Shown piece by piece: positions 6,001-7,673 of a DNA stretch of 7,673 bases. The notes under the pieces are model-generated. The model made no database searches. It had not been told where the DNA came from and saw nothing but the letters and a program-made list of their open reading frames with translations. How positions within the stretch are numbered: the stretch's first letter is position 1; every line of letters begins with the position of its first letter. Location: the NCBI GenBank assembly GCA_030609665.1, contig JAUWBW010000087.1, positions 1 to 7,673 on the forward strand, given 5' to 3'. The position numbers were made by a program, and so were the translations under genes. Origin of the DNA: Methanosarcinaceae archaeon (GTDB lineage: Archaea > Halobacteriota > Methanosarcinia > Methanosarcinales > Methanosarcinaceae).

Positions 6001-6363
6001 GTGGATGAGTGCAGGAAGACAGCGTGTGCAGACCCAGATACTTTCCATTTCATGCCTCATTGGGAGGAGATATCTTGTATCTTCACCTTCGCCACAACTG
6101 AAACACTTGATAGAGATGTCCGTTGTCTTTTCATGTGCCTCTGCTTTCTCGGCATTGAATTCGACAGTCTGGCGTTCTTCAATTGTTATTGCGCCTTCGG
6201 GACATATCCCCATACAAAAGCCCATGCCATCACAGAGTTCTTCTGATACGACCTTTGCCTTACCGTCGATTATCTGGATAGCGCCTTCGGCGCAAGGAGA
6301 TACACACTTGCCACAACCGTTGCATTTTTCCTCATCTATATGTACGATCATACGCTTAACCAT
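5995..6363 (-). CDS. Ferredoxin-type iron-sulfur protein with C-terminal four-cysteine extension
   Basis: A 122-residue cytoplasmic protein. Residues 6-63 form a bacterial-type ferredoxin: motif one C14xxC17xxC20xxxC24 is complete, while motif two reads C44-x5-C50-x3-C54P with M47 where the middle cysteine is usual. One cluster should be [4Fe-4S]; the second may be [3Fe-4S] or have a non-cysteine ligand. After an acidic/charged linker, residues 86-122 carry C87xxC90 and C112xxC115, spaced by 21 residues and ending in RCLPALIHG, which looks like a zinc ribbon or rubredoxin-like site, or a further cluster. Start ATG 6363 has GGAGATG 7 nt upstream. It sits 22 nt after the CGGC gene and 8 nt before the GXGXG gene. 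It likely carries electrons to or from the GXGXG or CGGC proteins; the reaction is unknown. Confidence 0.9.
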   Translation of the reverse strand: MVKRMIVHIDEEKCNGCGKCVSPCAEGAIQIIDGKAKVVSEELCDGMGFCMGICPEGAITIEERQTVEFNAEKAEAHEKTTDISIKCFSCGEGEDTRYLLPMRHEMESIWVCTRCLPALIHG

Positions 6364-6370
6364 TTATTTT

Positions 6371-6377
6371 CATCTCC
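6371..6377 (-). promoter_or_regulatory. Shine-Dalgarno site of the ferredoxin gene
   Basis: GGAGATG on the - strand, 7 nt before ATG 6363. It supports this start over the next in-frame ATG at 6351. Confidence 0.7.
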
Positions 6378-6385
6378 TTTGATCT

Positions 6386-6733
6386 TTAATGATGTGTGCC
6401 TTCAACAACTTCGATTCCCGCATCAGTGATCGTCTTTCTGATCGAATCGATGTGTGGGCACTCAGGATAATCTTCCATCTGCATACATGAACTCAGGTGT
6501 ACAACATCAACACCCATTTTTTTGATGGATTTGACCAGACGATAGACTCGCCGTCCCGAACAGCCTCCGCAGGTGAAAAAGGCAATCATTTCTGCGTTTT
6601 CATCGTAATCTTTGAAATACATCTTTCGTTTGTTGAACGCCATGAAGCATCCAACACCCGGGCAGGTTTCAGATACTATATCGCACCTGACAACTGCGAT
6701 CTTTGTGGGTTTTTCTTCTGTGATGATCTTCAC
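6386..6733 (-). CDS. CGGC-domain protein
   Basis: A 115-residue protein with the name-giving C55GGC58 in the centre (FFTCGGCSGRRVYRLVKSIKK) and five more cysteines: C17, C24, C29, C83 and C92. The layout AVVRC, ETCPGVGC, TCGGCSGRR, HLSSCM and ECPH is typical of the CGGC family, a small group in anaerobic bacteria and archaea proposed to bind metal through its cysteines and histidines; no reaction has been established to my knowledge. Start: GTG 6733 is the only plausible one, because an in-frame TAG lies three codons upstream and the next ATG (codon 31) falls within the conserved part. There is no convincing Shine-Dalgarno site, and a TATA-like element lies only about 20-30 nt upstream, so translation may be leaderless. 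It is first in the five-gene operon. Confidence 0.88.
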   Translation of the reverse strand: MKIITEEKPTKIAVVRCDIVSETCPGVGCFMAFNKRKMYFKDYDENAEMIAFFTCGGCSGRRVYRLVKSIKKMGVDVVHLSSCMQMEDYPECPHIDSIRKTITDAGIEVVEGTHH

Positions 6734-6748
6734 CTCGTTCTAAACATT

Positions 6749-6767
6749 TATTTATATCATAATAATC
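6749..6767 (-). promoter_or_regulatory. Promoter of the CGGC-ferredoxin-GXGXG-dodecin-lipoprotein operon
   Basis: On the - strand this reads ATTATTATGATATAAATA, with TATAAATA at 6756-6749 and a second AT-rich option at 6767-6760. Either places transcription initiation within a few bases of the GTG at 6733. It is the only good TATA-type element close to the first gene. Confidence 0.45.
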
Positions 6768-6771
6768 CTGA

Positions 6772-6815
6772 CGGAAATAGGATGGGATGCAATTTTCACG
6801 GAGGGATCCATTCCG
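6772..6815. repeat. Imperfect inverted repeat upstream of the operon promoter
   Basis: CGGAA (6772-6776) pairs with TTCCG (6811-6815) and GGAT (6780-6783) with ATCC (6806-6809), separated by a small internal loop and a 22-nt loop. Its place just upstream of the TATA element of the - strand operon suits a regulator binding site more than an RNA structure. The stem is short. Confidence 0.3.
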
Positions 6816-6920
6816 CCACTACCACTTAATTAGTCTAAAATAGGATATAAGGATTTCTGACTTTTATCAACATAACAATGATAATTAGTTTCCACGTGTC
6901 AATGTTGCTATTTGTTCTAG

Positions 6921-6941
6921 TATATATTTTATAAATATATA
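6921..6941. repeat. AT-only inverted repeat
   Basis: TATATATT (6921-6928) and AATATATA (6934-6941) are exact inverted halves around TTATA. It contains TTTATAAA-like TATA boxes readable on both strands, so it could act as a bidirectional promoter core or simply be AT-rich spacer. Confidence 0.45.
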
Positions 6942-7106
6942 GTGCGAGTAAATCTGAGCGTCAGCGAAGATTTTCTCGATCAGAATACTGATATATTTTC
7001 ATGGAAGATGATAACTTGGAAGTGCCCCTCGCGCGCTCTACGTCTGTTGGTTGGTCACACAGCACGTTTGTGGTTTTTTGTCTGCCGAAAACAAGCCCGA
7101 GTACCC

Positions 7107-7490
7107 TCATTTCCGCTTAAACAACAACCAGTTCCTGTTTTTCTTCTGCCCACCGAATTTGGTCTTGATGAGCGCATACCTGCCCTGCATTTTGTTGCCT
7201 GACAGTTCGAACAGTATCTTTTCATTCTTCCTGAAGTCTTCGACCACAAGCTCGCCCTTATCCCATATCGTTACTGTCCCTGCGCCGTATTGCCCCTGTG
7301 GTATCTCGCCTTCGAAATCTGCGTATTTCAGTGTGTGGTCTTCTGTCTGGATGGCGAGCCGCTTGATGCCTGATTTTGTGGGCGGTGTTTTTGGGAGCGC
7401 GAAACTTTTGAGGACCCCGTCTATCTCAAGCCTGAGGTCGTAGTGGTGGTGTGATGCGTTGTGTTCTTGTAGGACAAATATTTGGGGCAT
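7107..7490 (-). CDS. Stand-alone LigD-type DNA 3'-phosphoesterase
   Basis: A 127-residue protein that corresponds to the phosphoesterase domain of bacterial LigD, here as a separate archaeal enzyme. Enzymes of this family remove 3'-phosphates and 3'-ribonucleotides from damaged DNA ends so that polymerase or ligase can act. Visible family motifs: QEHNASHHHYDLRLEIDG (8-25), TEDHTLKYADFEGEIP (49-64), QYGAGTVTIWDKGE (67-80) and the C-terminal WLLFKRK. By analogy with Pseudomonas LigD, H10, H16, D18 and H52 are the metal and catalytic residues. Archaeal stand-alone members, including one from Methanosarcina barkeri, have been characterised. No ligase, polymerase or Ku gene is nearby. Start ATG 7490 lacks a Shine-Dalgarno site but lies about 30 nt after a TATA element, suggesting leaderless translation. 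Confidence 0.93.
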   Translation of the reverse strand: MPQIFVLQEHNASHHHYDLRLEIDGVLKSFALPKTPPTKSGIKRLAIQTEDHTLKYADFEGEIPQGQYGAGTVTIWDKGELVVEDFRKNEKILFELSGNKMQGRYALIKTKFGGQKKNRNWLLFKRK

Positions 7491-7514
7491 GGGTGGTGGT
7501 TGTTCGCAAAAGTG

Positions 7515-7524
7515 GGTATATAGT
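7515..7524 (-). promoter_or_regulatory. TATA-box candidate of the phosphoesterase gene
   Basis: On the - strand ACTATATACC is centred about 29 nt before ATG 7490, so transcription should begin only a few bases before the start codon. This agrees with the lack of a Shine-Dalgarno site. Confidence 0.45.
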
Positions 7525-7567
7525 GTTATTAAAGAAGATGAGAATCAAGTATTTCCTTTTTGTTTAA

Positions 7568-7596
7568 CGTTTATTAAAACGCATATTGAAAAATAA
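7568..7596 (-). terminator. T-rich stretch and small hairpin after the partial gene
   Basis: Read on the - strand, TTATTTTTC follows the stop codon at 7598 within 2-10 nt, then CGTTT-TAAT-AAACG forms a 5-bp hairpin (7568-7581). This fits transcription termination between the window-edge gene and the phosphoesterase gene. Confidence 0.35.
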
Positions 7597-7597
7597 A

Positions 7598-7672
7598 CTA
7601 CCCCAGTTCTACCAATACTTCATACCTTCGATCAAGTATCCGATCGATTACTTTTAGATCAGATTCTCTCTC
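7598..7672 (-). CDS. C-terminal end of an unidentified gene (5' end outside window)
   Basis: One - strand frame is open from the window edge to a TAG at 7598-7600 and gives 24 residues, ERESDLKVIDRILDRRYEVL followed by VELG. The charged, helix-forming composition, absence of rare codons and a T-rich stretch directly after the stop make it look like a real gene end. It is too short to assign a family. It would be transcribed in the same direction as the phosphoesterase, about 100 nt upstream of it. Confidence 0.45.
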   Translation of the reverse strand, partial: ERESDLKVIDRILDRRYEVLVELG

Positions 7673-7673
7673 G

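Larger units (their letters stand above)
6734..7106. other. Intergenic region of about 370 nt
   Basis: No convincing gene is found here. It holds the operon promoter (6749-6767), an imperfect inverted repeat (6772-6815), a very AT-rich near-palindrome (6921-6941) and a short hairpin ATCAG-AATA-CTGAT followed by ATATATTTT (about 6980-7000). A forward open frame from GTG 6942 runs on into the antisense strand of the phosphoesterase gene and shows no recognisable domain. An unannotated small RNA starting near 6960 is possible but not shown by sequence. Confidence 0.5.

Noticed and set aside
6942..7202. Forward open frame of 86 codons starting at a GTG after the AT-rich palindrome
   Set aside because: More than a third of it lies antisense to the phosphoesterase gene, there is no ribosome binding site, and the composition shows no domain.

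Overview
The window looks archaeal and most likely comes from a methanogen-related euryarchaeon (Methanosarcinales or a close relative). TATA-type promoter elements stand in place of -35/-10 boxes, several genes start within a few bases of the expected transcription start, and the gene set fits: a stand-alone LigD-type phosphoesterase, an FwdC/GltB-type GXGXG protein, a CGGC-domain protein, a PAS-GAF histidine kinase and a tRNA-Pro with encoded CCA. The lineage is an inference from gene content; no rRNA or methanogenesis marker is present.

Left part (1-2238, + strand): the C-terminal end of an HD-superfamily phosphohydrolase overlaps a small LpdD-like prenyl-FMN chaperone-type protein. This is followed by a UbiX flavin prenyltransferase and, 3 nt later, an ABC-2 type permease. 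LpdD plus UbiX suggests that prenylated FMN is made and handed on here, but no UbiD decarboxylase that would use it lies in the window. The permease has no ATPase partner here.

Middle (2239-4320): a tRNA-Pro(UGG) with its own AT-rich upstream region and T-run terminator, then a soluble hybrid histidine kinase (PAS, coiled coil, GAF, HisKA, HATPase_c) with no response regulator beside it. The kinase stop codon lies inside the first unit of a perfect 20-bp tandem repeat (six identical copies plus one decayed copy) that fills the gap to the convergent operon.

Right-centre (4340-6733, - strand): a compact five-gene unit read CGGC-domain protein -> ferredoxin with an unusual cysteine layout and a C-terminal four-cysteine extension -> orphan GXGXG beta-helix protein -> dodecin-like protein -> thioredoxin-fold lipoprotein. 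Small gaps, overlaps and good Shine-Dalgarno sites support co-transcription. The common theme is thiol, iron-sulfur or flavin redox chemistry, but the substrate is not evident. This is the best candidate here for a poorly described system.

Right end (6734-7673): a roughly 370-nt AT-rich intergenic region with a promoter for the operon and two inverted repeats, a stand-alone LigD-type DNA 3'-phosphoesterase (- strand), and the last 24 codons of an unidentified - strand gene running off the window.
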